This document shows positions 63,014 to 64,000 of a stretch of DNA of 64,000 nt, piece by piece. The notes beneath the pieces are model-generated. The model saw nothing but the letters and a program-made list of their open reading frames with translations, had not been told where the DNA came from and did not search any database. A program made the translations under genes and the position numbers. The stretch is from contig NZ_PDNW01000011.1 in assembly GCF_002849655.1 (NCBI RefSeq), forward strand, positions 96,607 through 160,606, read 5' to 3'. The stretch is from Pollutimonas subterranea (lineage in GTDB: Bacteria; Pseudomonadota; Gammaproteobacteria; Burkholderiales; Burkholderiaceae_B). The first letter of the stretch is position 1. Each line of letters opens with the position of its first letter.

Positions 63014-63781
63014 ATGATGATGCACACCACACTGGCGCAGCTGCGCATACTGAAACTGGACGGCATGGCCGCCGGCCTGGAAGACCAAATGGCACAGCCC
63101 ATCATGGGCACCTTAAGCTTCGAGGAACGCGTGGCGCTGTTGATTGACCGCGAAGTCAACGCGCGTAACGACCGTAAGCTGGTGCGCCTGCTAAAGAACG
63201 CACACCTGAAATACGGACAGGCCGCCATCGAAGATATCGATGCGCGGGCGGGTCGTGGCATCGAGCGGCGCGAGGTGATGAGCCTGGCCCTGGGCGACTG
63301 GGTCACCGCCGGCCACAGCGTGCTGATCACCGGCCCCACCGGAGCCGGTAAGTCGTGGCTGGCGTGTGCCCTGGCGCAGTACGCCTGCCGGCGGGGTCAC
63401 TCAGCGCTCTATCAACGTGTACCCCGCTTGCAGGAAGAACTTCGCATCCGCCACGGCAGCGGGGTGTTCGGCAAATGGCTGTTGCAGCTGGCCAAGACCG
63501 ACGTACTTATCCTGGACGATTGGGGGATGGGCGCTATCGACAGCATGACGCGTTCGGATCTACTGGAGATCATCGACGACCGGGCTGGCAACAAAGCCAC
63601 AGTCATCACCAGCCAACTTCCCGTTGAACACTGGCATGCTTGGATTGGCGACGCCACCATTGCCGACGCCATCCTGGACCGCATCATGCAACGCAACCAC
63701 CGATTCACACTGACCGGTGACTCTCTACGAGCGGAACCGCCTAAATTAAGCAAAAAGGAGAAAACCACCGACCTATCGTGA
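63014..63781 (+). CDS. istB: IS21 helper ATPase IstB
   Basis: 255 residues. DnaA/DnaC-like AAA+ ATPase: Walker A TGPTGAGKSWLACALAQ, Walker B VLILDDWGMG, sensor region VITSQLPVEHWHAWI, ending NHRFTLTGDSLR. It follows istA by 18 bp and loads the transposase on target DNA. Confidence 0.95.
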   Translation: MMMHTTLAQLRILKLDGMAAGLEDQMAQPIMGTLSFEERVALLIDREVNARNDRKLVRLLKNAHLKYGQAAIEDIDARAGRGIERREVMSLALGDWVTAGHSVLITGPTGAGKSWLACALAQYACRRGHSALYQRVPRLQEELRIRHGSGVFGKWLLQLAKTDVLILDDWGMGAIDSMTRSDLLEIIDDRAGNKATVITSQLPVEHWHAWIGDATIADAILDRIMQRNHRFTLTGDSLRAEPPKLSKKEKTTDLS

Positions 63782-63873
63782 CCGCTACCTATACAATCTG
63801 AACGCGTAACATCATCGAATGCGCAGCGGTCACGATAGACCGGAATCAGCGGTCATCTTCACCGGAATACGCA

Positions 63874-64000
63874 TCAAGGGTCGCTAATCCTTGAGATTCG
63901 GCAGCCTTTACCTCATCCTGAGAAGATGAGAGAGCCGAATAGGCAGCTCTCATATAACCAGGAACAAGCATGTCAAGAGCGACTTTTCCAGCAATTGACG
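63874..64000 (-). pseudogene. second copy of the small gene, cut by the IS
   Basis: Exact copy of 60794-60920, on the same strand relation, beginning directly after the last base of the IS. It is the N-terminal side of the gene; its start lies beyond the window. Its C-terminal part is missing because the IS end replaces it. Confidence 0.85.

Larger units (their letters stand above)
61238..63873 (+). mobile_element. IS21-family element
   Basis: About 2.64 kb with istA and istB. The left end starts TGGGTATTCCGG and the right end, reversed, reads TGCGTATTCCGG, the terminal inverted repeats; further in both read TGATTCCGGTCTATCGTGACC. On the left side four tandem copies of a TTCCGGnCTATCGTGACC unit are found at about 61243, 61267, 61288 and 61311, the multi-repeat end typical of IS21. 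No direct target repeat of 4-8 bp joins the two flanks. Both genes look intact, so it may be active. Confidence 0.85.

Noticed and set aside
1..64000. CRISPR arrays and rRNA genes
   Set aside because: No regularly spaced repeats with unique spacers and no rRNA-like sequence were seen anywhere in the window.

Overview
The window looks like chromosome of a betaproteobacterium of the order Burkholderiales, most likely the Alcaligenaceae (Bordetella/Achromobacter/Pusillimonas type). This rests on the housekeeping order gph, rpe, apaG, mltA, ubiH-like, dsbC, on two Bug-type tripartite tricarboxylate (TTT) binding proteins, on the NadQ-like regulator beside nadC, and on the partial tRNA-Phe. All family names come from reading the proteins; no search was run.

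1-15.4 kb is mostly core: gph (partial), an EAL-CBS-GGDEF protein, rpe, apaG, mltA, a UbiH-family hydroxylase, dsbC, a very large sensory GGDEF-EAL protein, a NadQ-type regulator with nadC and two matching 7-3-7 operators, a Bug binding protein, a glycine-zipper protein and a YhiN-type flavoprotein.

15.4-29.0 kb is a catabolic island. It is bracketed by a 131-bp direct repeat made of the 3' end of the flavoprotein gene (8 mismatches). It carries a Bug binding protein, an IclR regulator, two class III CoA-transferases, enoyl-CoA hydratase, acyl-CoA dehydrogenase, an iron-ADH-fold protein without its usual ligands, PrpF, MmgE/PrpD, a D-2-hydroxyacid dehydrogenase, and a thiolase with a DUF35 partner. 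The set resembles the benzylsuccinate (bbs) beta-oxidation genes with extra acid-isomerising genes; its substrate is unknown. Three related palindromic sites sit in its two regulatory gaps.

29.0-35.9 kb is a formamide module: FmdA, FmdB and an AmiS/UreI channel run divergently from a hybrid histidine kinase whose N-terminus is a whole NCS1-type permease, followed by a LuxR-type response regulator. Two perfect palindromes lie in the divergent gap. 35.9-42.6 kb holds a FUSC exporter, an unknown gene and a Fur-boxed iron uptake locus (TonB receptor, DUF3649, PepSY membrane protein, DUF3325).

42.7-49.4 kb is a complete Wadjet (JetABCD) anti-plasmid defence operon. 49.5-53.8 kb is a metal locus: DnrO-like periplasmic protein, separate HMA chaperone, P1B-type ATPase with unusual CPG and SEHH motifs, a Crp/Fnr regulator and an ICMT-like methyltransferase, with Fnr-like boxes. 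53.9-56.2 kb has a MarR gene with a 16-bp-arm palindrome over its start, a small membrane protein, a decayed cytochrome b561 and a decayed transposase.

56.2-64.0 kb is accessory DNA: an unknown membrane protein between repeats, then a 46-bp 3' fragment of tRNA-Phe that marks the end of a second island extending right. Within it are an AlpA-like regulator, a Xre/MbcA/ParS antitoxin without its RES toxin, a HEPN-like protein, a small coiled-coil protein, and an IS21-family element followed by a second, truncated copy of that small gene.
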